Part shown: positions 26,656 through 35,415 of the stretch, piece by piece
Layout: each line of letters begins with the position of its first letter
Numbering within the stretch: position 1 is the first letter of the stretch
Assembly: GCA_964406945.1 (NCBI GenBank)
Contig: CAYOTO010000016.1
Coordinates: 8,603-72,602 of the forward strand
Direction of reading: 5' to 3'
From: UBA2266 sp964406945
Lineage (GTDB): Bacteria > Planctomycetota > Phycisphaerae > Sedimentisphaerales > Anaerobacaceae
Length of the DNA stretch: 64,000 bases
The notes under the pieces: model-generated
What the model was told of the DNA's origin: nothing
The model's input: the letters and a program-made list of their open reading frames with translations, nothing else
Database searches by the model: none
Position numbers and translations under genes: made by a program

Positions 26656-26685
26656 TTGAGATTCACTGGCTTTTGCGGGTATAAT
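26656..26685 (+). promoter_or_regulatory. Promoter of the HzsA-like/SUMF1 gene
   Basis: TTGAGA at 26656-26661 and a perfect TATAAT at 26680-26685 are 18 bases apart. The predicted start, near 26692, falls inside the stem of the terminator hairpin at 26686-26713. Only transcripts coming from pepF therefore contain the complete hairpin. Confidence 0.6.
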
Positions 26686-26720
26686 GTGCCGGGTCGCGTA
26701 TTTGGCCCGGCACGGTTTTT
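26686..26720 (+). terminator. Intrinsic terminator after pepF
   Basis: GTGCCGGG (26686-26693) pairs perfectly with CCCGGCAC (26706-26713) around a 12-base loop and is followed by GGTTTTT. It lies 53 bases after the pepF stop and overlaps the promoter region of the next gene. Confidence 0.65.
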
Positions 26721-26741
26721 ATGTACCCGGAAAGGATTATC

Positions 26742-29700
26742 GTGAAATCAAAAAAAAGCCCCCCGGCGACGATTGCCGTCATAACGGCGATTCTGGTTCT
26801 TATTTCCGGTTCCCGGCTTTGGGCCGCACAAGCCCCAGACCACGATTTCGAGTCTCTCCGGTTGGCTATCGACGACCTCATTGCAACATTCGGGCCCGAA
26901 TATCCGAACGGCAGAAAATACCACAACCAGCTTAAGACCCTCCAAAGCCGGGCGAAGTCAGTTGGAAATGACCCCGCGGCCATGAAAAAAATCATTGCGG
27001 ATTATCGCAACCTTCAGAGCCGCGCACTGCTGGCAAATCCACTCTTCGATTTCGACAAACTGATCCTGCTCAAGAGAAAACGTGGCCAGCACGGTCTGCC
27101 CGTGAACCACAAGTGCAACACGGGCTTGCCCAGAGGCGGTTACGACAACGAGATTTCGGTCTTGTCGCCTCCGCGGCCGGGCGCAAGCCTGAGCACGTTG
27201 TTTCGTCCCCCCGGCTCGAGATACGTGGGAGAAATGGATCTCGATTTTGACGGCGAGAAGCTTCTTTTCACGATGTCGCACGACAAGTTCTGGCGGATCC
27301 ACGAAATCCGAACCGACGGCTCGGGACTTCGCCGGATCAGCAGAGGCCTGCACGAGGATGTGGACGATTTCGACGGCTGCTATCTGCCGGACGGCCGCAT
27401 CGTCTACGCTTCGACCGCCTCCTATCATGCGGTGCCTTGCTGGCACGGTCAGCAGCGGGCGTGCGGTATCTACCGAATGGACGTAGACGGCTCGAACGTA
27501 CGCCAGCTATGTTTCGACCAGGACCTGGACCTGCACCCGTCCGTGCTGCCCACCGGCCAGGTCGTCTTCAGCCGCTGGGACTATGCCGGCATAATGCACA
27601 TATATCTGCGGCCGCTCATGGTCATGAACCCCGACGGAACCGGACAGCGGGCGATTTACGGCAGTAATTCCTACTGGCCAAATTCGCTGTATTTTCCGCG
27701 CGGAATTCCCGGCTCGCCAAACAAGGTTATCGCAATAATATCCGGTTACCACGGCGTGCCTAGAATGGGCGAACTTGCTCTACTGGATCTGACAAAAGGC
27801 TTTCACGACGCAGACGGAATCGTCCAGCGAATCCCCGGCAGGGGCCGGAAGGTTGAGACCAAGATAATCGACAGGCTCGTCGAAGACTCCTGGCCCAAGT
27901 TCCTTCATCCGTATCCCTTGAGTGACAAGTATTTTCTGGTTTCGGCCAAACTTGCGAACAACCGCCCATGGGGGATCTATCTCGTAGATGTATTCGACAA
28001 TATAGTGCCCGTCAAAGTGGACAACAAACACGACCTGTTCGAGCCGATTCCGCTGCGTAAAAGACCTCGTCCGCCCGTTCTGCCTGACCGTATTGATCCC
28101 GGCAGGGATGATGCGGTCGTGTACCTGCATGACATCTACAGAGGTCCGGGCCTTGCCGGTGTGCCCCGCGGAACCGTAAAAAGGCTCCGCGTAGTGGCTT
28201 ACAACTTCGGCTATCCCGGCATGGCCGGTCCGGACAAGATCGGCTGCGGCGGACCCTGGGAGGCCATGCGGATTCTCGGCACAGCTCCGGTTTACGATGA
28301 CGGCTCGGCTATGTTTAAGGTCCCGGCGTCAACGCCCGTTTGCGTTCAGCCCCTGGATGAAAACGGCGCCGCCGTTCAGCTTATGCGAAGCTGGTTTACC
28401 GCCATGCCAGGCGAGAAGGTCTCGTGCGTGGGCTGTCATGAAGAATCTTCCGAGATAGTCCCGCCCGTGGCCAAGATCGCAGCAACGCGTAAACCGGATG
28501 AGCTAACTCCCTGGTACGGACCGCCAAGAGGCTTCGATTTCGAGCGCGAAGTCCAGCCTGTCCTCGATAAGTACTGTGTCGGCTGCCACAATGGCCGAGC
28601 GAAGACATCCTCGCCGGACCTGCGGGCCGAAAGATTCGAAAGGGGTTATAAAGGGCGCCAGTTGACAAAACTTGGACGCAATCGCCTGCACCCGAAGGTC
28701 AAAGATTATCTGGGCGGAACCGCCGTGAAATATACCCCGGCTTACGAAGTTCTGCTTCCGTACATACGGCGGGTGAACATTGAAGACGAGGTCGAAATGC
28801 TGGTCCCCGGCGAGTACCACGCCGACACCAGCGAACTCATCCAGATGATCGCAAAAGGCCATCACGGCGTCGCACTGGACGACGAAGCCTGGGACCGCCT
28901 GATAACGTGGATAGATTTAAATGGTCCGTGTCACGGAACGTGGTCGGACGTCGCCCCCATCCCCGACAAAGCCGCCGAACGTCGCCGACAACTGGCCCTG
29001 AAACACGGCGGACCGAAAGCAGACCCCGAGCACATACCCCCTATCCGGCCGGCGACTTATAATCCGATCAGGCCTGAAACACCCAAAGTTAAACCTGCTA
29101 AGCTGACAAAGCTGCAAAGTTGGCCCCTGGACGCCGAACAGGCCCGGTTGAAGCAGCAGACCAGAGGTGACTTCCGACGCACTGTCGATCTTGGAAACGG
29201 AATCAGTATCGAAATGGTTCTAATTCCCGCAGGCAAATTCTTGATGGGATCCGCGGATACCCGCTCTAACGAATTCCCGCCGGTCCCCGTCGAGATAGAG
29301 TCCGACTTCTGGATGGGCCTATGTGAGATTACAAACGAACAGTACCGCCAGTTCGACCCTGCGCACGATTCCGGACGTTTTACCAAGCGATTCCAGGGGG
29401 GCGACGGACCGGGCCTTTCGCTCAACGAACCCGAGCAGCCGGTCGTACGCGTCTCCTGGCACAGGGCCATAGCCTTCTGCCGCTGGCTTACGGAAAAAAC
29501 CGGTATACAATTCGACCTGCCCACGGAGCGCCAGTGGGAATACGCCTGTCGGGCGGGAACCGCGACCGAGCTTTTCTACGGTAACGCCGACAGCGATTTC
29601 TCATCGTGGGCAAATATGGCCGATGAATCGCTGAGCCTGAAACCAGGCCCCACAGGCGGACTCGAATCGAATATAAACCTCACCTTCGGCAAGGGCATAC

Positions 29701-30047
29701 TCGAATCAGCGGTTTCGGGCGGTATCACCGTTTGCGACGCCCGCTACAACGACAAAAACGTGGCAACCGCCCAGGTCGGCCGATTCAAATGCAACGCCTG
29801 GGGACTGTTTGACATGCACGGAAACGCGGCCGAGTGGACGCGAAGCACGTGCTCGTATGCGATTAAGAACGCAGACAGTCGCCGGCCCGCTGCCCGAGAA
29901 CAAAAAGCTGTCCGGGGCGGTTCCTGGTACGACCGCCCGCAGCGATGCCAAAGTTCATTCCGGCTTGGTTATCCCGCCTGGAGGCGAGTCCACAATGTCG
30001 GATTCCGCATCATATGCCGCACCGAAAATGAATACGTCCAGAATTGA
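26742..30047 (+). CDS. Secreted di-heme HzsA-like protein fused to a SUMF1 domain
   Basis: An 1101-residue exported protein. The signal peptide is TIAVITAILVLISGSRLWAA. Residues about 160-450 form a TolB/PD40-like propeller (GEMDLDFDGEKLLFTMSHD, VLPTGQVVFSRWDYAG). The next region matches the middle domain of hydrazine synthase alpha-like proteins common in Planctomycetota. Two heme c motifs, SCVGCH near residue 561 and YCVGCH near 612, predict covalent hemes. Residues about 815-1095 are a formylglycine-generating-enzyme-like (SUMF1) domain (IPAGKFLMGS, LPTERQWEYACRAG, MHGNAAEWTRS, GGSWYD). GTG 26742 is chosen: GGAAAGG lies just upstream, and the leader then has an ideal length; ATG 26721 has no ribosome site. 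This is not evidence for anammox. Function unknown, perhaps a periplasmic redox or binding protein. Confidence 0.8.
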   Translation: MKSKKSPPATIAVITAILVLISGSRLWAAQAPDHDFESLRLAIDDLIATFGPEYPNGRKYHNQLKTLQSRAKSVGNDPAAMKKIIADYRNLQSRALLANPLFDFDKLILLKRKRGQHGLPVNHKCNTGLPRGGYDNEISVLSPPRPGASLSTLFRPPGSRYVGEMDLDFDGEKLLFTMSHDKFWRIHEIRTDGSGLRRISRGLHEDVDDFDGCYLPDGRIVYASTASYHAVPCWHGQQRACGIYRMDVDGSNVRQLCFDQDLDLHPSVLPTGQVVFSRWDYAGIMHIYLRPLMVMNPDGTGQRAIYGSNSYWPNSLYFPRGIPGSPNKVIAIISGYHGVPRMGELALLDLTKGFHDADGIVQRIPGRGRKVETKIIDRLVEDSWPKFLHPYPLSDKYFLVSAKLANNRPWGIYLVDVFDNIVPVKVDNKHDLFEPIPLRKRPRPPVLPDRIDPGRDDAVVYLHDIYRGPGLAGVPRGTVKRLRVVAYNFGYPGMAGPDKIGCGGPWEAMRILGTAPVYDDGSAMFKVPASTPVCVQPLDENGAAVQLMRSWFTAMPGEKVSCVGCHEESSEIVPPVAKIAATRKPDELTPWYGPPRGFDFEREVQPVLDKYCVGCHNGRAKTSSPDLRAERFERGYKGRQLTKLGRNRLHPKVKDYLGGTAVKYTPAYEVLLPYIRRVNIEDEVEMLVPGEYHADTSELIQMIAKGHHGVALDDEAWDRLITWIDLNGPCHGTWSDVAPIPDKAAERRRQLALKHGGPKADPEHIPPIRPATYNPIRPETPKVKPAKLTKLQSWPLDAEQARLKQQTRGDFRRTVDLGNGISIEMVLIPAGKFLMGSADTRSNEFPPVPVEIESDFWMGLCEITNEQYRQFDPAHDSGRFTKRFQGGDGPGLSLNEPEQPVVRVSWHRAIAFCRWLTEKTGIQFDLPTERQWEYACRAGTATELFYGNADSDFSSWANMADESLSLKPGPTGGLESNINLTFGKGILESAVSGGITVCDARYNDKNVATAQVGRFKCNAWGLFDMHGNAAEWTRSTCSYAIKNADSRRPAAREQKAVRGGSWYDRPQRCQSSFRLGYPAWRRVHNVGFRIICRTENEYVQN

Positions 30048-30108
30048 AAAACCATCGGCAATCAGCCTCCGCTTATCGTCAGAAGACCATTTTCTCGAAA
30101 GGTAAATG

Positions 30109-30816
30109 ATGAAAAGGAACATAGTCGCGACCCTCGTGATGGTACTCACAACGCTATCTTGTACTGTCGCAGCAGCAGACGTTGCCCCCGAACAGAAGCG
30201 GTGGGGCGATACGATCAGAGAATTCGAGAAATGGGACAGCAAGAATTACTATCCCATCGACGGTGTGCTGTTCGTCGGCAGCTCCAGCATTCGCATGTGG
30301 CCGACACGCGAATACTTTCCCGACCTGCCCGTCATCAATCGAGGTTTCGGCGGCTCTCAAATTTCCGACGTGAATTTCTTCGCCGATAGGATCGTCCTGC
30401 CATACAAACCCCAACTGATCGTTTTCTACTGCGGTGACAACGATATAGCCGCCGGCAAAAGTCCCACCCGCATACTGCAGGACTACAAGGCGTTCGTCGC
30501 GCTGGTATGCAGTGAACTGCCCAGTACGAAAATCATTTTCATCGCCATAAAGCCAAGCGGCAGCCGCTGGGACAAATGGCCGCTGATGAAAGAAACCAAC
30601 TCGTCAATAGAAGCTTTCAGCAAGAAAGACAAAAAGCTCTACTACTTCGACGCGGCAAGCCCATTGCTGGGCAAAGACGGCAAGCCCATGGACAAACTAT
30701 TCCTCAAAGACAGATTGCACCTCAACCCGGAAGGCTATACAGCCTGGACAAAGCATTTGCGTCCGTTGATAGATAAGGCCTTCGACAAGTCAGAACAGAA
30801 GAAATCGCGGCATTAA
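30109..30816 (+). CDS. Secreted SGNH/GDSL-type hydrolase
   Basis: A 235-residue protein with a signal peptide (IVATLVMVLTTLSCTVAAAD). Block I is VLFVGSSSIRMWPT, where GSSS replaces GDS as in the PAF-acetylhydrolase-like branch and the middle serine is the nucleophile. The Gly of block II is in VINRGFGGSQISD, the Asn of block III in YCGDND, and the Asp-His pair in KDRLHLNPEGY. The catalytic set is therefore complete. Enzymes of this type remove acetyl or other ester groups from glycans or lipids. ATG 30109 is preferred to ATG 30106 because it leaves a proper distance to AAAGG. It follows the HzsA-like gene by 61 bases and may share its transcript. Confidence 0.85.
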   Translation: MKRNIVATLVMVLTTLSCTVAAADVAPEQKRWGDTIREFEKWDSKNYYPIDGVLFVGSSSIRMWPTREYFPDLPVINRGFGGSQISDVNFFADRIVLPYKPQLIVFYCGDNDIAAGKSPTRILQDYKAFVALVCSELPSTKIIFIAIKPSGSRWDKWPLMKETNSSIEAFSKKDKKLYYFDAASPLLGKDGKPMDKLFLKDRLHLNPEGYTAWTKHLRPLIDKAFDKSEQKKSRH

Positions 30817-30835
30817 ACAGAAGGCCGGAGTACCT

Positions 30836-32143
30836 CTACAGACGCCAGGGACTTCTCATGGGCCTGCCCAGCATCCTGGAAGCCTCCGCATCGCCGACTA
30901 TCCGCTCCCGGTCGGGGTCCCACTTGATCGGGCGTTCCAGTCGCATCGCGATGTTCCCCAGATGGCAGGCGGTTACGGACCGGTGCGCATCTTCCACCGG
31001 CGCGGCCGTCGGCTTGCGGGTCTGTATGCAGTCGACGAAGTTTCGATAGTGATCGTCGGACTTGTACAGGTGTTCTTCGTCGGCTCCAATCTGCTCTTCC
31101 AGTATCGACGCGGGCTCGGCGCTTATGCTGCCGCGATTCACGAACAATCGTCCTTTATCGCCAATGAACGTGATGCCGTTCGGGTACTGGCCGGGACGAA
31201 ATTCGTTCTTCGCAAAGCATATAACTTTCGTCCCGCTGCCGTAAAGGCATTCGAAACGCCAGTAGGCCGCCGTATTGAACAGACCGTCTTTGGGAAAGTA
31301 AGCCTTGCCGCGAACCTCGACAGGCCCGGTGTCCGTCGTGTCCATCGCCCATTGTGCGATGTCCATGTGGTGTGCGCCCCAGTCTGTAACGCAGCCTCCG
31401 GCGTAATCGAAAATCCACCGCCAGCCGAACGGATGGACCACCTTCGGTGCATACGGCCGCCGCGGAGCCGGACCCAGCCACATGTCGAAGTCAATCCCCT
31501 CGGGTGCAGGTCCGTATTCGAAAGAATCCGTGATCATACTGCCGGGAACTTCCACTTCGATTCTCTCCAGTTCCCCCACCCGGCCGTTTCGCACCAGTTC
31601 GCAGGCGCGACGAAAACGTGCGTCCGAACGCTGCTGCGTGCCCGTCTGGAATACCACGCCATACCTGTTCACCGCCTCGACCATTCTGCGGCCCTGTTCG
31701 ACCGTCAGCGCCAGAGGCTTTTGGCTGTACATGTCTTTGCCCGCCTTGGCCGCTGCAACTGCTATTACCGCGTGCCAGTGGTCCGGCGTCGCAATATTGA
31801 CCGCGTCGATATCCTCGCGATTCAGAACCTCACGAAAATCGACATACGAATCACAGCCTTTCCAGCTTCTTGCCTTTGAGTAACGCTTCTCGACAAAACC
31901 ACTGGCCCGATTCCTGTTTGATTGCTGCACATCGCACACGGCCACCGCCTGTATCCGCGGGTCGTTTATAAGCGACCGCAAGTCCCCCGTTCCCTGTCCG
32001 CCAACACCTATCGAGCCGAGAGTAATTCGTTCACTGGCAGCCACCGCTCCGTTCCCGCCCAGGGCCGTCGATGAAACTATGTACGGATAGACGACGGCCC
32101 CCGCTGCCGATTTCTTCAGAAAACTTCGCCTGGTTGTTCGCAT
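30836..32143 (-). CDS. Tat-exported Gfo/Idh/MocA oxidoreductase with QKP in place of EKP
   Basis: A 435-residue NAD(P)-dependent oxidoreductase. A twin-arginine leader (MRTTRRSFLKKSAAG) is followed by the Rossmann motif GSIGVGGQGTGD and by ATPDHWHAVIAVAAAKAGKD. The conserved EKP, whose lysine is catalytic, reads QKP in MYSQKPLAL; the lysine is kept. C-terminal GWRWIFDYAGGCVTDWGAHHMDIAQW is typical of the planctomycete sugar-acting subgroup. I chose ATG 32143 because GGAG lies nine bases upstream; ATG 32149 would leave only three. Members convert sugars or sugar derivatives. It lies just downstream of a second family member on the same strand, so they form a small operon. Confidence 0.85.
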   Translation of the reverse strand: MRTTRRSFLKKSAAGAVVYPYIVSSTALGGNGAVAASERITLGSIGVGGQGTGDLRSLINDPRIQAVAVCDVQQSNRNRASGFVEKRYSKARSWKGCDSYVDFREVLNREDIDAVNIATPDHWHAVIAVAAAKAGKDMYSQKPLALTVEQGRRMVEAVNRYGVVFQTGTQQRSDARFRRACELVRNGRVGELERIEVEVPGSMITDSFEYGPAPEGIDFDMWLGPAPRRPYAPKVVHPFGWRWIFDYAGGCVTDWGAHHMDIAQWAMDTTDTGPVEVRGKAYFPKDGLFNTAAYWRFECLYGSGTKVICFAKNEFRPGQYPNGITFIGDKGRLFVNRGSISAEPASILEEQIGADEEHLYKSDDHYRNFVDCIQTRKPTAAPVEDAHRSVTACHLGNIAMRLERPIKWDPDRERIVGDAEASRMLGRPMRSPWRL

Positions 32144-32174
32144 TTGCATTTTCTCCGAAATGCCGGGCACACAA

Positions 32175-33518
32175 CTATAGATGCCACGGGCTTCTCATTG
32201 AACGGTCCAGAAAGCGATTGGCCTGGTCATCGCCCACGAACTCTTCTTTCTCTTGGTCCCATCGCAGTTTCCTGCCCAGACGTATCGCTATATCATCCAG
32301 ATGGCATATCACGTCGGAACAAAATGCCGAATCGATACCGCTGGCTGTCTGTCCCCGTGTCTTCACGCATTCTATGAAATTGCGCCGGTGATCGTTGCTC
32401 TTATACAGTCTTTCCTCATCGGGCCCGAACTCAACCCGCAGCAGCGATTCGGGTTCGGCCGCAATGAAGTCGCGCCCGACCAACACCCAGCCCTCGGTGC
32501 CGACAAACAATATGCCCAGCCCCCGATGCATCGCAAACTGCCGCGAGCGTTCCAAAGCGGTCGCGGTATCCATGTGAATCATCTCGACTCCGTTGGCGTA
32601 CTTATGCGAAACTTCCCACGCAATCGGCGTATCCGTCAGCCCGTCTCTGGGCAGTACGCCGGTCCCGCTTATTTCGACAGGAAAGGTCCCGTCGTTGCCC
32701 CATTGTGCAATGTCTACATGGTGAATACCCCACGCCCCGCTCAAACCGCCGAGGCAGTAGTCGTAGATATGCATCCAATACCCGACGGAACCTTCGGCCC
32801 GCGATGCAACTCTCTCATAACTGTAATCGGACCACGGAGCCGGACCGAGCCACATCTCGTAGTCCAGTTCCTCCTTATCGGGAGCCGGCTGCAAAGGCTT
32901 ATTGTCCAATGTGATGCTCGGATGCGAACCCACCATTATCTTCTGCAGTTTACCCAATCTGCCGCTGCGGGCCAGTTCACACGCCAGGCGAAATTTCTCA
33001 TCGGATCTCTGCTGGGTTCCGAACTGGAACACAACGCCGTGCCGCTTGACGGCGTCCCGCACAGCCTTGCTCCAGGCGATGCTCATGCTCAGCGGCTTCT
33101 CGCAATACATGTCCTTGCCGCGGCGGGCGGCTTCGACTGCGACCAGCGCATGCCAGTGATCCGGCGTCGCGATCAGAACTGCGTCAATGTCATCACACCC
33201 CAGCAGTTCGCGATAATCGTGATACGTCCTGCATGAATTATCCTCGCATACGGCATCGACTCTCTGCTTGGCGCGCTTTCGAAAAGACCTCCGCAGATCG
33301 CAAACCGCGACGCTCTGCACTTGTGGCCGGGCGGTAAAACTTCGAACGTGACCGCCTCCCATGCTCCCCACACCTATAAAACCCATTACCACTCTCTGGC
33401 TCGGAGCAACTCGACCGCCAAGCCCCAGAGCCGAAGCTTTCACAACGTAAGGAAATCCAACGCCCGCTATTGCCGCACCGGCGCCTTTTATTACAGTCCT
33501 GCGTGGTATTTCACCCAT
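32175..33518 (-). CDS. Tat-exported Gfo/Idh/MocA oxidoreductase
   Basis: A 447-residue paralogue of the downstream protein. The leader PRRTVIKGAGAAIAG is twin-arginine type. The nucleotide motif is MGFIGVGSMGGGHV, and the catalytic motif is intact: EKP in MYCEKPLSMSI. GYWMHIYDYCLGGLSGAWGIHHVDIAQWG marks the same substrate domain as in its neighbour. The two proteins are similar over their full lengths (even their C-termini, MRSPWHL and MRSPWRL), which points to tandem duplication. Exported members of this family in Planctomycetota are usually found with sugar-catabolic genes; the sulfatase and hydrolases nearby would fit. Substrate unknown. Confidence 0.87.
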   Translation of the reverse strand: MGEIPRRTVIKGAGAAIAGVGFPYVVKASALGLGGRVAPSQRVVMGFIGVGSMGGGHVRSFTARPQVQSVAVCDLRRSFRKRAKQRVDAVCEDNSCRTYHDYRELLGCDDIDAVLIATPDHWHALVAVEAARRGKDMYCEKPLSMSIAWSKAVRDAVKRHGVVFQFGTQQRSDEKFRLACELARSGRLGKLQKIMVGSHPSITLDNKPLQPAPDKEELDYEMWLGPAPWSDYSYERVASRAEGSVGYWMHIYDYCLGGLSGAWGIHHVDIAQWGNDGTFPVEISGTGVLPRDGLTDTPIAWEVSHKYANGVEMIHMDTATALERSRQFAMHRGLGILFVGTEGWVLVGRDFIAAEPESLLRVEFGPDEERLYKSNDHRRNFIECVKTRGQTASGIDSAFCSDVICHLDDIAIRLGRKLRWDQEKEEFVGDDQANRFLDRSMRSPWHL

Positions 33519-33714
33519 TTGCCGTCTTTCACTGGAGATTTTTTCGGGCCAAGCCCAGTTTAGTAAACACCGCGGAGCAGTTCAAGCCGCCAGATATCAG
33601 GCCAAAGCGTTTTTTTGCTGGCCAAATGCTGTCTGAAAGTTTATTCTCTTTTTGGATTGTGGCGGGTTAATGGCAGGTTGAAATCCGATCAGACTGAGCG
33701 ATAAAGACAAATCA

Positions 33715-34968
33715 TTGCTACGGGGCGATGCCGGCGAAGGCTGCCGCACGGCGATGCGCATTCTCACACGCATGGCCGAGATACAGGACGCGCCCGAATT
33801 GATGGATGTGAGCCAGGCACACATCGACGGTTGCGGCCTGCTGAGCGACGCCGGTCTGGAGTTTGCCGAAATACTGGCCGCCAAAGGAGCCGAGGTCTCC
33901 ATCCCGACTACTCTCAATATGGGACCGCTGGATCTGCAGAACTGGCGAAAATTCGGCATAGACGAGGATTTCGCTTCCAGAGCAATACGCCAAGCTGATG
34001 CATACGTGAAAATGGGCTGTATTCCAACCTGGTCCTGTGCTCCCTATCAGGGATATCTCACTCCGAGATTCGGCCAGCAGATCGCATGGGGCGAGTCCAA
34101 TGCCATCTGTTACGCCAATTCCGTGTTGGGGGCACGCACTAATCGCTATGGCGACTACATCGACATTTGCGCCGCTATAACCGGGCGGGTTCCGAAATGC
34201 GGCCTGCATCTTACGGAGAATCGCAGAGGCCGGGTCCTGATAAAGCTAACGGATATCCCCCCGGATCGCATGCGGACCAATCTGTTCTACGTCGTTCTGG
34301 GCCACTGGCTCGGAACAGCCGTTGACAACGGTATTCCGGTATTAGAAGGCTTACCCGCTGATTCCACGAGCGATCAGTTGAAGGCTCTTTGTGCCGCCGC
34401 CGCATCATCCGGCGCCACTGCACTGTTTCACGCAGCCGGCGTAACCCCGGAGGCGCCGACCGTCGAACAGGCCATGCAAGGCACAAAGCCCGAACAGACC
34501 CTCGAAATAGGCCCTTCGCAGCTAAGAGAATCCCTGCTCGATCTGTCTTCCGCTGACGAAGACGAACCTGTCGATGCCGTCGTGCTGGGCTGTCCGCATT
34601 TCTCATACGACGAGTTTCGCGAACTTGCGAATCTGATCGCAGCGGCAAAACGACACGGCCATAAGCTACACAGCGGCGTAAGGCTGATCGTAGTCTCGTG
34701 TGAAAGCTCCTACGCGCTTATGCGACGGGGCGGCTTCGAAGATATGTTCACCGACTTCGGTGTGGAACTTACTCTCGATACCTGCATATTCCACACACCA
34801 ATGCTGCCGAAAGAAGTCCGTACAATAATGACAAACTCCGGAAAGTGTGCTTATTACGCTCCCGGTGAACTGGATGTCAAAGTCGCTTTCGCAAGCCTCG
34901 CTGAATGCCTGGACTCGGCCGTTAAAGGGCGGGTCACCCGTACAGAGTCCATGGAATTATGGAAGTAA
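33715..34968 (+). CDS. Aconitase X, large (catalytic) subunit
   Basis: At least 417 residues with the aconitase X (DUF521) pattern: SQAHIDGCGLLSDAGLEFAE, TLNMGPLDLQNW, SCAPYQGYLTPRFGQQIAWG, ESNAICYANSVLGARTNRYG and VLGCPHFSYDEF. Enzymes of this group are dehydratases, known for cis-3-hydroxy-L-proline in bacteria and mevalonate 5-phosphate in archaea. The start is uncertain. The family's N-terminal block is present as RLSDKDKSLLRGDAGEG, and its first residues are encoded upstream of TTG 33715, in codons (33682-33714) that contain no ATG, GTG or TTG. Either CTG 33694 or the ATC at 33688 is used, the protein is shorter, or there is a small error in the sequence. The swivelling small subunit follows with a ten-base overlap. 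Confidence 0.88.
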   Translation: MLRGDAGEGCRTAMRILTRMAEIQDAPELMDVSQAHIDGCGLLSDAGLEFAEILAAKGAEVSIPTTLNMGPLDLQNWRKFGIDEDFASRAIRQADAYVKMGCIPTWSCAPYQGYLTPRFGQQIAWGESNAICYANSVLGARTNRYGDYIDICAAITGRVPKCGLHLTENRRGRVLIKLTDIPPDRMRTNLFYVVLGHWLGTAVDNGIPVLEGLPADSTSDQLKALCAAAASSGATALFHAAGVTPEAPTVEQAMQGTKPEQTLEIGPSQLRESLLDLSSADEDEPVDAVVLGCPHFSYDEFRELANLIAAAKRHGHKLHSGVRLIVVSCESSYALMRRGGFEDMFTDFGVELTLDTCIFHTPMLPKEVRTIMTNSGKCAYYAPGELDVKVAFASLAECLDSAVKGRVTRTESMELWK

Positions 34969-35387
34969 AACTCAGAGGAAAACCGATAGTCCCCGGCTCC
35001 GTTACAGCCGAAGCGGTTGTGTCCACCGAGCCGATCAGCTTCTGGGGCGGATTCTGTCCGGTCACCGGCTGTATTATAGATCGCAGGCACGAACTGGCCG
35101 GCACATGCGCCGCGAACAAGGTGTTCGTCTTTCCGACGGGCCGCGGCTCCAGTACGGCAAGCGCAATACTGCTCGAAGCCATCAAGGCCTCAGTAGCCCC
35201 TGCGGCTGTCATTAACTCTCAGCTCGACCCGATTCTGGCGCTTGGCGACATCGTCGCGGACGAAATGTACGGCAGATGCATTCCCATGATTCTGCTCTCT
35301 GCCGACGACTGCAAGCAAATCAAGTCCGGCAGTAAAGTTTCCATTGAAAGCGACGGAACGGTATGTGTAAGGACGCAGGAAAGTTAA
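34959..35387 (+). CDS. Aconitase X, small (swivel) subunit
   Basis: A 142-residue protein matching the DUF126 swivel domain: SFWGGFCPVTGCIID, then KVFVFPTGRGSSTASAILLE and ILALGDIVADEMYG. In many bacteria this domain is fused to the large subunit; here it is separate, as in archaeal enzymes. The ATG at 34959 lies inside the end of the large subunit gene, so the two should be made together. The wording of the GRGSST and LGDIVADEMYG blocks is closer, from memory, to bacterial hydroxyproline-type enzymes than to the archaeal phosphomevalonate form; that is a weak indication of substrate. Confidence 0.88.
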   Translation: MEVKLRGKPIVPGSVTAEAVVSTEPISFWGGFCPVTGCIIDRRHELAGTCAANKVFVFPTGRGSSTASAILLEAIKASVAPAAVINSQLDPILALGDIVADEMYGRCIPMILLSADDCKQIKSGSKVSIESDGTVCVRTQES

Positions 35388-35415
35388 TACTTACAAAGGA
35401 TTTAAGGTGCTCGTG

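Noticed and set aside
26742..30047. Hydrazine synthase (anammox)
   Set aside because: Only part of the protein resembles HzsA; the other hydrazine synthase subunits are absent, and it is fused to a SUMF1 domain found in many non-anammox planctomycetes.
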